Shown here piece by piece: positions 41,169-49,640 of a stretch of 64,000 nt of DNA. Under the pieces are notes generated by a model. It worked only from the letters and a program-made list of their open reading frames with translations, made no database searches and was not told the origin of the DNA. Origin of the DNA: UBA2336 sp049306095. GTDB taxonomy: Bacteria > Bacteroidota > Bacteroidia > Cytophagales > Cyclobacteriaceae. A program made the position numbers and the translations under genes. Position 1 is the stretch's first letter; every line of letters starts with the position of its first letter. The stretch spans positions 1-64,000 of the forward strand of contig JBAQPU010000032.1 in assembly GCA_049306095.1 (NCBI GenBank), read 5' to 3'.

Positions 41169-41422
41169 TGAAATTTGAAAATTCAAATAGCAAGAATCCA
41201 ATAGGTTCGTATGGTTATAGAAATGAAAATTATGCGGAGGGGCAGACCCTGAAAGGGTCAAATGTTTATAGAAAAACAAACGATGATGTTTATACGACCC
41301 CTTCGGGGTCGCATTCCCTCTATCCGGACGTTTTCTATAAGCATCAAATCCCTTCGGGATTAATAGAAAGTTTGGAGGCCGAAATTCAAAAAGGATTGGC
41401 AGAATTAAAAGTGTTGATGTAA
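41168..41422 (+). CDS. 84-codon ORF made of REP sequence plus an hsdM-like tail
   Basis: It begins on the TAATG junction of tail copy 2 and ends on the TAATG junction that starts hsdS. The first 67 residues are translated REP hairpins and linkers (for example TTPSGSHSLYPDVFYKHQIPSG). The last 17 (LEAEIQKGLAELKVLM) copy the HsdM C terminus. A separate function is doubtful. Its likely value is to carry ribosomes on to hsdS after insertion of the repeats. Confidence 0.4.
   Translation: MKFENSNSKNPIGSYGYRNENYAEGQTLKGSNVYRKTNDDVYTTPSGSHSLYPDVFYKHQIPSGLIESLEAEIQKGLAELKVLM
41245..41422 (+). repeat. REP hairpin array, block B, ending in hsdM-tail copy 3
   Basis: It is a near-identical second copy of 40992-41168. 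It holds hairpins at 41245-41259, 41295-41311 and 41348-41360, then the hsdM tail copy at 41372-41422. The block duplication differs by scattered substitutions and one indel. Confidence 0.85.
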
Positions 41423-42573
41423 TGCAAGTAAAGTTATCACAGATATTAAGTACTCTTGAAAGCGGAGGACGACCTAAAGGCGGTGCATCACTGGACAATA
41501 AAGGTATTCCTTCATTAGGTGCAGAACATTTAGATGGAAATGGTGGATTTAATTTTAAGACCGTAAAATACATTCCTGAAGAATACTTCAACGGATTGAA
41601 AAATGGAATTATTGAAAAGGAAGACATTCTGATTGTAAAAGATGGAGCAACTACCGGGAAAGTTAGTTTTGTAACTGATGATTTCCCATTTGATAGGGCA
41701 GCCGTAAATGAACACGTTTTTCTTTTGAAAGTTGATAAGTCAAAAGCTAATCCCAAATTCACATTTCATTATTTGAAGTGTCCTCAAGGTCAAAGAGACA
41801 TCATGCGTGATTTTAGAGGTGCAACAGTTGGTGGAATTTCAAGAGGTTTTGTTGATTTTGTGAAATTTGCTCTCCCCTCCCTTCCCGACCAACTCCACAT
41901 CGCCACCATCCTCTCCAAAGCCGAAAACCTGATAGCCCAACGCAAAGAAAGCATACGCCTGTTAGATGAATTTTTGAAAAGCACTTTTTCGGAGATGTTT
42001 GGTGACCCGATGAGGAATGAGAAGGGTTGGGAAACTAAACAGCTTGGCTCGGTAACGCAAATGAAGGCAGGACAATTTGTTGCTGCTTCTGATATTCAGC
42101 CAGAATATAGTGAAGGCCTATATTCATGCTATGGCGGGAATGGCTTGAGAGGTTATGTAAAAACATATACTCACGAAGGCGCTTTTGTTTTAATTGGCAG
42201 ACAAGGCGCACTATGTGGCAATGTAAAAATTGCTAAAGGTCAATTCCATGCGACAGAGCATGCGGTAGTTTGTTCACCAAAAATGGAATTTGAAACATAC
42301 TGGCTTTATTATCTTTTAGACGTTATTAATTTAAATAAATATGCAAGTGGTGCAGCTCAACCAGGTCTTGCAGTTGGCAGGTTAGAGCAAATAGAAATAA
42401 TATTTCCACCACCCTTACTCCAAACTCAATTTGCCCACATCGTAGAAAAAGCAGAAGCCCTCAAAAACCAATACCAACAAAGCTTAACCGAGCTTGAAAA
42501 CCTTTACGGTTCACTCAGTCAAAAAGCCTTTAAAGGAGAATTAAGCCTTAAAACAAATCATGTTAATCCTTAA
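41422..42573 (+). CDS. hsdS: type I restriction-modification specificity subunit
   Basis: The 383-residue protein has two target-recognition domains separated and followed by conserved helical spacers. The first spacer is LPDQLHIATILSKAENLIAQRKESIRLLDEFLKSTF (about 154-190). The second is LQTQFAHIVEKAEALKNQYQQSLTELENLYGSLSQ (from about 334). It chooses the bipartite DNA target for HsdM and HsdR. The start codon overlaps the end of the REP-derived frame (TAATG). The C-terminal segment YGSLSQKAFKGEL is repeated twice more after the stop codon at a 96-bp period. Confidence 0.9.
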   Translation: MQVKLSQILSTLESGGRPKGGASLDNKGIPSLGAEHLDGNGGFNFKTVKYIPEEYFNGLKNGIIEKEDILIVKDGATTGKVSFVTDDFPFDRAAVNEHVFLLKVDKSKANPKFTFHYLKCPQGQRDIMRDFRGATVGGISRGFVDFVKFALPSLPDQLHIATILSKAENLIAQRKESIRLLDEFLKSTFSEMFGDPMRNEKGWETKQLGSVTQMKAGQFVAASDIQPEYSEGLYSCYGGNGLRGYVKTYTHEGAFVLIGRQGALCGNVKIAKGQFHATEHAVVCSPKMEFETYWLYYLLDVINLNKYASGAAQPGLAVGRLEQIEIIFPPPLLQTQFAHIVEKAEALKNQYQQSLTELENLYGSLSQKAFKGELSLKTNHVNP

Positions 42574-42768
42574 ATCCTAGAAATCATGGTTAAGACAATG
42601 TATGGCAGTTTAAGCCAAAAAGCTTTCAAAGGAGAATTAACCGCAACGCCTAATCATGTCAATCCTTAAATCATACAAATCATGGTTAAGACAATGTACG
42701 GCAGTTTAAGCCAACGAGCGTTTAAGGGTGAGTTGAAAATGCAGGTTAGAGAGGATGCCTTAGTGTAA
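42505..42768 (+). repeat. three tandem 96-bp copies of the hsdS 3' end
   Basis: Copies begin at 42505 (within hsdS), 42601 and 42697. Each encodes YGSLSQ(K/R)AFKGEL; copies 1 and 2 end in NHVNP and a TAA. Copies 2 and 3 sit in short frames opened by ATGGTTAAGACAATG (42586-42669, 27 codons; 42682-42768, 28 codons, ending MQVREDALV). The period is 32 codons, so loss or gain of a unit keeps frame. The third copy may be the original gene end. Confidence 0.85.
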
Positions 42769-43020
42769 GTGGAGAAAGTAGTCAATGAAAAAAGCCCCAC
42801 CGCACCTCTACTAATAAAGATTGGTGTAAATTAACGAGTGACAGGAATGCAGGCTACGAATGAAGTGAGGAGAAGACCCTACGTCTGACAACAAAATGTT
42901 TATGCAATGCGGGGGTTTGGTGTATGTATTAAGAGTAATTTCTTAATTTAGTTCGGTAACGTGGGACAGTTCGGAGATGGTCGCATGAAACATTTCGCTA
43001 CGCTTCATTTTTTAATGCTC
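42769..43020. other. 252-bp gap at the right edge of the restriction-modification island
   Basis: No gene or convincing promoter was found. A short palindrome TTAAGA-GTAATT-TCTTAA occurs in the 42930s. The region separates the island from the convergent urea transporter gene. Confidence 0.35.
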
Positions 43021-43899
43021 CTATTCCCCGCACTGCATAAACACAAACGCTAGTTTGCCTTTTATGAGAAGGGTAAGGTAAGATGCCAATACAAAAGGAA
43101 AAGTGAGCGCCAACAGCTGATACTCTTTCAAGAGCAGACTGAACACTAGGGATAATACTACAGCTACCAACGCCCAAACAGCATCTTTTATTTCTTTGCC
43201 GGCAAACACAAGGGCGCACAATACGGCATTGTAGCTGAGCAATCCGTTAGCAATCTCCTCAAATGGTACAAAAGGCAAGGCAGTCACTCCGCTTACAATA
43301 GCGCCCAGCAATCCGTAAACAGCAGAAATGCGGGAGCTGATAATCACCCCCACAAAAAACAAGATTCCCGACCAAAGACTTGCCTGAAAAATAACCTGGC
43401 CGTAACCTTTCAATGGAAAGAAATACATGTCTGAGGACGCAGAAGGGAGGGCTCCGGTTTCCAGCAACAGATCGGGAGTTAGGTAGGTGATACCATAAAC
43501 AATACCCCACGTAACCAGCACAAAGGGCAACGTAAATACAGGAATGGCTCTCTTAATAAAAAAATGCTGAATCACAGCTGAGGTTACTGAGCCAATCGCC
43601 AGGATGAGCCAACTGATTAAAACAGGTTTAAGAAATACAAATGTGGCCACGCCCACTAAAGCTGCACTAAATCCATACAACCCCTGCCCGGTTTCTTTTT
43701 TGTCAAAGCCAAACACATAAGCCGTTGCCGTTCCCATTAAGGTGGCAAGCAATGCCGCAATGCCCATAAGAACAGAAGCGTAGAAGAGGCCAATCAGAAA
43801 AAGCAAACCGGTAATTGCATTTTCCTGAAGCATGATCTGGCCAATGCCCCGCAGCAAGACTTTTAGAAAGAAGAAAGGTCGTTTAACGATCCAAGCCAT
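43021..43899 (-). CDS. urea transporter
   Basis: The 292-residue membrane protein is of the UT family. The duplicated signature is visible: the GQGLYGFSAALVGVATF segment (about 72-88), the PVFTLPFVLVTWG loop (about 119-131) and, in the second half, GLLSYNAVLCALVF and TFPFVLASY. It should form a trimeric channel for urea; no urease genes lie in the window. Minus strand, ending 250 bp from the restriction island. Confidence 0.85.
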   Translation of the reverse strand: MAWIVKRPFFFLKVLLRGIGQIMLQENAITGLLFLIGLFYASVLMGIAALLATLMGTATAYVFGFDKKETGQGLYGFSAALVGVATFVFLKPVLISWLILAIGSVTSAVIQHFFIKRAIPVFTLPFVLVTWGIVYGITYLTPDLLLETGALPSASSDMYFFPLKGYGQVIFQASLWSGILFFVGVIISSRISAVYGLLGAIVSGVTALPFVPFEEIANGLLSYNAVLCALVFAGKEIKDAVWALVAVVLSLVFSLLLKEYQLLALTFPFVLASYLTLLIKGKLAFVFMQCGE

Positions 43900-43931
43900 A
43901 AATATTTATTTCACTCTCTGAAGCTAACAAA

Positions 43932-46919
43932 TTATTTCATCGTGTCACCGCGCATCGTTTCCGGATCATACACCACACCATCTTTTACCACACGCCAGAT
44001 TTTTAACGTGTTGTTGATATTCAGTAAAGGATCGGCATTCAACAGGATGAGATCAGCCAGCTTCCCTGTTTCAATGGAGCCGAGGTCGCTTGCTGCACCT
44101 ACCGATTCGGCAGCCTTGATGGTGCCAATTTTCAAAACATCTATGTTCGGTATGCCGGCATCACTGAAGAAACTCAGCACCCAGTGAACGGATGGCCCGT
44201 GAAATACACCCGTCATTAACGCATCGGTGCCATCCAGCATACTTACCCCGCTGTTGTGTATGCGCCTGAGGTTCGCCAATGTTCCTTTCCACGCGGCAAG
44301 TTGTGCATCAGAAGGTATGCGTCCGGGCCGGGCTGCTTTCAGTTCCTCTTCCGGGGTAAACGTTCTGAATTTCTTATCGAGGTTGGTGGAGTCGCCCAAC
44401 TTCAACGTTGAGCCTGCACCAAAAATTCCCGGTGTCGGATCGAGCCAGGTGCCTGCGTTTGCCATCAACTTTACAATATCGTCATTGCTGGGACCGCCAT
44501 GCTCCAGTGAATTAATGCCGAAGTTGATGCTGCGTGTAATTTCTTCGAGCGACAGACCATGACCCACGATGGGCATACCCTGTCGGTTGGCCTCAGCCGC
44601 TACCTCACTCTTGACATACCACGGCAACGAAGCGTATACTTTAATGAACGAAGCGCCATGGGTTTTAGAATATTGAACATAGTCGATGGCCTCCTGCTTT
44701 GAATTGATTTCAAAGAATGCATCGCCCCATAGCGGCACCAGGCCTTCATAAATATCGCCTCCTGCAAAGTAGCGGGGTACAGGTTGTGCCGTTGCATTAC
44801 CTTTGTCGCGCAGCACATTAATATGATCGAGTCTGCTGCCCACATCGCGCACGGAGGTAACACCGTAAGCAATGAGACGGTCTTCCGTAATTTGTTGATT
44901 GGTCCACGCTGCATGGGTATGCGAATCCATAATTCCGGGCATCGCAAATTTACCTTCACCATTTATCCGGATGGCCTGCGGTGAAATCGTTTTTCCTTTT
45001 TCATCACCGATCCACGCAATGCGATTGTTTTCCAGGTACAAGGATGTTGGATTCGTGAAGCTGTTGGTTTTGAAATCCAACACGCGAACTTCGGTAATGA
45101 GCACCGGTGGCTGCGGTGGTTTTGTCAGGGTTACATGGTTGGGAATAGCAGCGACTGTGTTATCAGTAATTTTTTGTTTGGAAATTTTTGAGCCTTCGGC
45201 ATACACGATAAATTGACTATTGCTGGTAAATGTGAAGGAGCGGCCACCGGTTTTACTGAAGAGTTTAAAATCGGCATCGGTTAACGGCTGTTGCTTGATG
45301 GGTGCAATCCATATTTCCGTATTTCTTCTGAAGGCCGCCCACGTGCCATCGGGCGATACGAGACCATCATGAATATGACGTTTTATGTTGGTGATGGCCT
45401 CCGGCTTTGCATCGGGTTGCAATGAAAGTTTGTAGATGTTGGCAAACATGCCCTGGCGGCTGGTATAATAAATGGCATTTCCATCCGCAGAAAAATGCGG
45501 CCTTCCATTCCAGTTACCACCACTGGTAGCAATAGTTTTGGCATCAATTCCGGTTTCGGCATTCACTACAATAAATTTGTAAGGAGCACCCAATGCTCCG
45601 GTTTGCTGATATAAAATGGATTTACCATCGCGGCTCCATTCCGGTTGAAGGATCCAGGAATATCCGTCAACAGCAGCAATGCTCTTCGACTTTCGTGTAC
45701 TGAAATCAAACACATTCAGTTCTCGTTTTCCTTGGCGGTCGGTAACAAAAGCAATCTTTTTTCCATCGGGCGAAAAGCAAGGATCGAGTTGACTGGCATT
45801 TTCATCCCATATTTTTTTTGCATTGCCACCATTTGTTGATTGTTCCCACAAAGCTCCGGCAGCCGCATATACAATGATTTTTCCATCGGGCGAAAGCCGG
45901 GGAGTCATTACCGTGGTGGGGTTGAAACTTCCCGCTGTTGGCGCTTTCCATTTTGGCGTGGCAGGTTTAACTACTTCCATTTTTACGTTCGCCTTCCAGT
46001 TTATTTTTTCCGCTGATGCTGTTGCGGTATTGATCCGCCACAGCTTTGCATCGGCTGCTGCGTATATTGTTTTTGCATCAGGGGCGAGCGCTAACGCTAT
46101 GCCCGCTCCTTGAAAAGGTCCGATCACTTTTGATATGGTATCGCCCAGCGTGTAGTATCGAAGTTGGCCACCACCAACATAATAGAAGCATTTGTTTTGT
46201 GCAGTGAACGCCACCCGACCTATTCTGCTTTTTATTGATCCGAAGCGTACAGTTTTTCCGTCATTCGATTTTTGCTCGAAAACAGTAGCGGCAGGAAGGG
46301 GTGGCGCACCCGGCATGGAAGGCCCGCCTTGTTGTACCGTAACAACCCAGGTTAGGGTGCCATCCGGTTGAAAGAATGGTGAAGCGTAATTTCCGGCATT
46401 GGTTATTTGTTGAAGGTTACTGCCATTTGCTGAAATAGTTTTTATAATAAACATATCCCCGCTTCCAAAAAACGGAACCTTCTCTACCGGGTATTCTTCT
46501 CTTCTTAAGAATGAAATAAACGCCAGGGTTGAACCATCCGGGCTCCAGGCCGGAGAGCCCACCATGAATTCTTTTGTTACCTGGGTTATTTTGTTGGTTT
46601 GCCGGTCAAGAATAAAAAGATTTCCATCGCTTCCATCGCGGTTAGAGATAAAGGCGATCTGTTTACCAGTGGGTGATACCACGGGTTCGCTGTCATAGTA
46701 ATTGCCAAAGGTAAGTTGCTTGGTTTCACCGCCTTCAACGGGTAGCTCAAACAGGTGGCCCAACAAATTGAATACAATTGTCTTTCCATCGGGCATCATG
46801 CTTATTGCCGGAGTTGTCACCTCCGAGGTTTCAAACTCAAGAGTTCGGGTATTGGACTGTGCTACAAGGGGTATGGTATAACATAAGAGCAGGAAGACAA
46901 ACAAGTAGAGTTTTTTCAT
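43932..46919 (-). CDS. secreted amidohydrolase with N-terminal PD40 beta-propeller
   Basis: This protein of about 995 residues has a signal peptide (MKKLYLFVFLLLCYTIPLVAQ). Many TolB/PD40 blades follow (SPTGKQIAFISNRDGS, SPDGSTLAFIS, SPDGKKIAFVTDRQG). From about 640 there is a metal-dependent amidohydrolase with MPGIMDSHTHAAW (metal HxH), the lysine strand SFIKVYASLPW, IVGHGLSLEE and LEHGG for further histidines, and MLDGTDAL for the catalytic Asp. Members act on dipeptides or lactams; the substrate is unknown. The ATG at 46919 gives a clean signal peptide; one four codons earlier is less likely. Confidence 0.88.
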   Translation of the reverse strand: MKKLYLFVFLLLCYTIPLVAQSNTRTLEFETSEVTTPAISMMPDGKTIVFNLLGHLFELPVEGGETKQLTFGNYYDSEPVVSPTGKQIAFISNRDGSDGNLFILDRQTNKITQVTKEFMVGSPAWSPDGSTLAFISFLRREEYPVEKVPFFGSGDMFIIKTISANGSNLQQITNAGNYASPFFQPDGTLTWVVTVQQGGPSMPGAPPLPAATVFEQKSNDGKTVRFGSIKSRIGRVAFTAQNKCFYYVGGGQLRYYTLGDTISKVIGPFQGAGIALALAPDAKTIYAAADAKLWRINTATASAEKINWKANVKMEVVKPATPKWKAPTAGSFNPTTVMTPRLSPDGKIIVYAAAGALWEQSTNGGNAKKIWDENASQLDPCFSPDGKKIAFVTDRQGKRELNVFDFSTRKSKSIAAVDGYSWILQPEWSRDGKSILYQQTGALGAPYKFIVVNAETGIDAKTIATSGGNWNGRPHFSADGNAIYYTSRQGMFANIYKLSLQPDAKPEAITNIKRHIHDGLVSPDGTWAAFRRNTEIWIAPIKQQPLTDADFKLFSKTGGRSFTFTSNSQFIVYAEGSKISKQKITDNTVAAIPNHVTLTKPPQPPVLITEVRVLDFKTNSFTNPTSLYLENNRIAWIGDEKGKTISPQAIRINGEGKFAMPGIMDSHTHAAWTNQQITEDRLIAYGVTSVRDVGSRLDHINVLRDKGNATAQPVPRYFAGGDIYEGLVPLWGDAFFEINSKQEAIDYVQYSKTHGASFIKVYASLPWYVKSEVAAEANRQGMPIVGHGLSLEEITRSINFGINSLEHGGPSNDDIVKLMANAGTWLDPTPGIFGAGSTLKLGDSTNLDKKFRTFTPEEELKAARPGRIPSDAQLAAWKGTLANLRRIHNSGVSMLDGTDALMTGVFHGPSVHWVLSFFSDAGIPNIDVLKIGTIKAAESVGAASDLGSIETGKLADLILLNADPLLNINNTLKIWRVVKDGVVYDPETMRGDTMK

Positions 46920-46963
46920 GGCAAAGATCAATTAGGCTTTGGGTTGCAGATTCAAGATAAGGA

Positions 46964-47377
46964 TTATTCGAGTACCATGGTTTTATCAGGATCGTAGTAG
47001 GGTGCGTCCATACTTACAATGATGGCACGTTTTCGCTTCACATAATATTTATGAGGAATGCCTGCCGGTATGGAAAGCATGTCGCCTTTGTGCAACCGAA
47101 TTTTTTTGCCATCCACCTCAGCCAGCATTGCTCCTTTAATAAGGAGTATAGTGTGTTCGGCATCTGGGTGTTTGTGCATTTTAGTAACTCCCTGCATTTT
47201 CACTACATTAATTCTTAACAATTCTGTTTTCTTGAAAGTCCATAAACCGTTGGCTGGATCTTCTTTGATGGTCTTGAACATGTTTTTTACCTCGTGCAGG
47301 CTTTCCTGGGAAAATGTGATTGCCGGACCAAAAAGAAAAGGCAAAAGAAGGATGTTTAGAATTGATATTTTTCTCAT
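46964..47377 (-). CDS. secreted cupin-domain protein
   Basis: The 137-residue protein has a signal peptide (1-24, ending AITFSQ) and one cupin barrel. Metal-binding histidines are in KMHKHPDAEHTILLIKG (about 61-77) and PAGIPHKYYV (about 104-113). Such single-domain cupins may be metal-dependent dioxygenases, isomerases or simple ligand-binding proteins. It lies upstream of the amidohydrolase on the same strand with 44 bp between them, so they may be co-transcribed. Confidence 0.82.
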   Translation of the reverse strand: MRKISILNILLLPFLFGPAITFSQESLHEVKNMFKTIKEDPANGLWTFKKTELLRINVVKMQGVTKMHKHPDAEHTILLIKGAMLAEVDGKKIRLHKGDMLSIPAGIPHKYYVKRKRAIIVSMDAPYYDPDKTMVLE

Positions 47378-47654
47378 GTTTAAAGATGGAGTTATTTATG
47401 GTGGAATATGGCGGAGTTATTTGTTTTCAAGCTAAAACACAATTTTAAAATTAAGCATGATACCAACTTAAGGTAGACTTTTAGTCTATAAGCACTCGTC
47501 AGGCACCGATTGACCCTCCTTGAGCAGTTATACCTGCATCACCAGTTATCCACTCCATTAGCCGCTGATCATAATGTGAAATTATGTCGCTCCATACCTT
47601 TGCTTGTGTTCGTGCACACAGCTTTATTCAATGTGCGATAAACCTAAATCCTAA
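47378..47654. promoter_or_regulatory. divergent intergenic region between cupin and doxX genes
   Basis: The region holds a perfect palindrome TAGACT-TTT-AGTCTA (47474-47488). It also has a good plus-strand -7 box TACCTTTG (47595-47602), 53 bp before the doxX ATG. The palindrome is odd-spaced and lacks the AAAAGA arms, so it is not a copy of the seven-site operator. No gene is seen. Confidence 0.45.
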
Positions 47655-48074
47655 ATGATTACATTCTTTAGAAGTAAAATTTTTTCAACTGAGTCATCAA
47701 CAGCCGGTGAAGTTGGTTATTTGTTAGTTCGTGTTTGTTTCGGATTGTTCCTGGTTACACACGGGTGGGCTAAGGTTTCAAATTTTAAAGAATACAGTGC
47801 TGGATTTTCAGATCCGTTTGGTTTTGGAAGCAATGCCTCACTTGTATTGACAATTTTCGCTGAATGTATCTGTGCGATTGCGATTGCACTTGGTTTTTTT
47901 ACGAGGTTGGCCTCTATACCGGTACTCATTACCTTCAGTACCATTTTCTTTATTATACACGGAAGCGATCCGTTTGGTGATAAAGAATTAGCTGCCGTGT
48001 ATCTTGTGCTGTCTGTTGGAACGTTGCTGAAAGGATCTGGAAAATATTCGCTGGATAAAGCAATGAAGCTATAA
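47655..48074 (+). CDS. DoxX family membrane protein
   Basis: The 139-residue membrane protein has four transmembrane helices and the DoxX opening LLVRVCFGLFLVTHGWAKV (about 24-42), then FGSNASLVLTIFAECICAIAIALGFFTRLASIPVL. DoxX-like proteins are linked to thiosulfate:quinone oxidation or redox membrane complexes, but most bacterial members are uncharacterised. The chitinase follows 45 bp downstream and may share its transcript. Confidence 0.85.
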   Translation: MITFFRSKIFSTESSTAGEVGYLLVRVCFGLFLVTHGWAKVSNFKEYSAGFSDPFGFGSNASLVLTIFAECICAIAIALGFFTRLASIPVLITFSTIFFIIHGSDPFGDKELAAVYLVLSVGTLLKGSGKYSLDKAMKL

Positions 48075-48119
48075 CAACCATAAAAGATGATTCAAAAAAG
48101 ATTTTAACCCAAGCCTTAC

Positions 48120-49256
48120 ATGAAACGTACAGTCACCATCTTTGCCTCCATCATCGCCATTCTGTTGTTGAACGCATTTAAGAAACCAGAACCACCAAAG
48201 GGTAGCAAGCCTGTAATTATTGGATATGTAGGCGGATATAACGGAAACATTATTGATAATTCCCTGATTGATGCCAAACGGCTATCGCATATTAATTATG
48301 CATTTGTTGATGTGAAGGGTAACCGCGCCTGGCTCACCAATGAAAAAACAGACACTGTTAATTTCAGAAAACTGAACGAACTGAAGAAGATCAATCCCGA
48401 TCTGAAAATTTTAATTTCCATTGGCGGATGGACGTGGAGCAAAAACTTTTCCGATGCTGTGTTGAGTGACTCGTCAACGGCAAACTTCGCACAAAGTTCA
48501 GTGGACATCGTTTCAAAATACAACCTTGACGGGGTGGATATTGACTGGGAATATCCCGGTATGGTGGGGGACAACAACAAATACCGTCCCGAAGACAAAA
48601 CCAACTACACCAACATGTTTAAAGAAATCCGTGAACGCCTGGATGTTTTAAGCAGGCAAACCGGCAAGAAATACCTCGTGACAACGGCCATTGGCGGCTC
48701 ACGCGAGTTTTTGCAACATACCGAGATGGAAGTGGCGCAAAAATACCTGGACTATATCAACCTGATGAGCTATGACTTTGACGGCACCTACGATAATATG
48801 TCTTCGCACCACTCCAACTTGATGTCACCGTCTAACATGCCTTACATCTATTCAGCCGATGTGTGTATCCGCAATTTGAAAAGTGTGGGTGTTGACCTCT
48901 CCAAGGTGGTGATGGGCATTGGATTTTATGGAAAAGGAAAAGTAGTAAAGACCACCGGCAACAACGGCCTCTATCAAATACCCGAGCGCCCTATGTTTGG
49001 TGGTGGCTACACCTACCTGAAAGATAGCCTCGTTAACAAAAAAGGATTCGTCAGGTATTGGGACGATGCGTCAAAAGCGCCCTACCTGTTTAATGCTAAA
49101 AAAAGAATTTTCATTACCTACGATGATGAAGAGTCGGTAAAAGCGAAATGTGCCTACATTAAAAAGAACAAACTGGCCGGGGCTATGTTTTGGGAATACT
49201 TCAGCGATCAAAAACTGTACTTGCTAAAAACCCTGAACAAGGAATTCGGTTATTGA
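48120..49256 (+). CDS. glycoside hydrolase family 18 chitinase
   Basis: This 378-residue exported protein has an N-terminal hydrophobic signal (TIFASIIAILLLNAF). The GH18 barrel shows the SIGGWTWSKNFSDAV strand and the catalytic DxxDxDxE motif as LDGVDIDWEYPG (about 137-148, Glu the acid). Later conserved elements are INLMSYDFDG (about 217) and AGAMFWEYFSD at the end. It hydrolyses chitin-like beta-1,4-GlcNAc polymers. No carbohydrate-binding module is present. A SusC/D pair is not nearby, so it acts outside a typical utilisation locus. Confidence 0.9.
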   Translation: MKRTVTIFASIIAILLLNAFKKPEPPKGSKPVIIGYVGGYNGNIIDNSLIDAKRLSHINYAFVDVKGNRAWLTNEKTDTVNFRKLNELKKINPDLKILISIGGWTWSKNFSDAVLSDSSTANFAQSSVDIVSKYNLDGVDIDWEYPGMVGDNNKYRPEDKTNYTNMFKEIRERLDVLSRQTGKKYLVTTAIGGSREFLQHTEMEVAQKYLDYINLMSYDFDGTYDNMSSHHSNLMSPSNMPYIYSADVCIRNLKSVGVDLSKVVMGIGFYGKGKVVKTTGNNGLYQIPERPMFGGGYTYLKDSLVNKKGFVRYWDDASKAPYLFNAKKRIFITYDDEESVKAKCAYIKKNKLAGAMFWEYFSDQKLYLLKTLNKEFGY

Positions 49257-49280
49257 TCCTGTGGAAGGTAAAGTCCGTAC

Positions 49281-49619
49281 CTACTTTTTCTGAAGTTGTT
49301 CTTCTACAATTCCCAAGGCGGCCATCATGGTAGGAAACCCTACGGTGGGCAAAAACAAAAGCACGAGGTGCTCAATTTCTTCCTTTGAAATACCCGCAGC
49401 TGTTGCTTTGCGAATATGCGCCTTGAATGCACTGCTGTAAAGGTGGCTTCCTGAAATAGCGAGTTTAATCAACGCCCGGTCGCGGTCGCTGAGCGGGCCC
49501 AGTTCGTGAACTGCATCGCCAAGCGCTTCATAACGGGCAGCAACATCCGCATATTTCTTTGCAAACTGCTCGTAAAATTTAGGCGGACTCGGCAGGTTCT
49601 TTTTCTTTTTCATTGGCAT
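49281..49619 (-). CDS. carboxymuconolactone decarboxylase-fold protein without active-site cysteines
   Basis: The 112-residue helical protein matches the CMD/AhpD fold (RALIKLAISGSHLYSSAFKAHIRKATAAGISKEEIEH). The C-x2-C of peroxidatic members is missing: the aligned segment is SHLYSSAFKAH with no Cys. It is therefore not an AhpD-type peroxidase and may act as a decarboxylase-like or structural protein. It is 21 bp from the MORN-repeat gene on the same strand, so they probably form one unit. Confidence 0.75.
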   Translation of the reverse strand: MPMKKKKNLPSPPKFYEQFAKKYADVAARYEALGDAVHELGPLSDRDRALIKLAISGSHLYSSAFKAHIRKATAAGISKEEIEHLVLLFLPTVGFPTMMAALGIVEEQLQKK

Positions 49620-49640
49620 ACGACTTACCCGGTTTTATTT

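Noticed and set aside
40941..41422. CRISPR array
   Set aside because: Repeats are hairpin-rich, differ in sequence and are joined by conserved links, not unique spacers; no cas genes. They are REP elements next to a RAYT.
47474..47488. TAGACTTTTAGTCTA as an eighth operator copy
   Set aside because: It lacks the AAAAGA arms and its spacing differs from the invariant 6-8-6 pattern.
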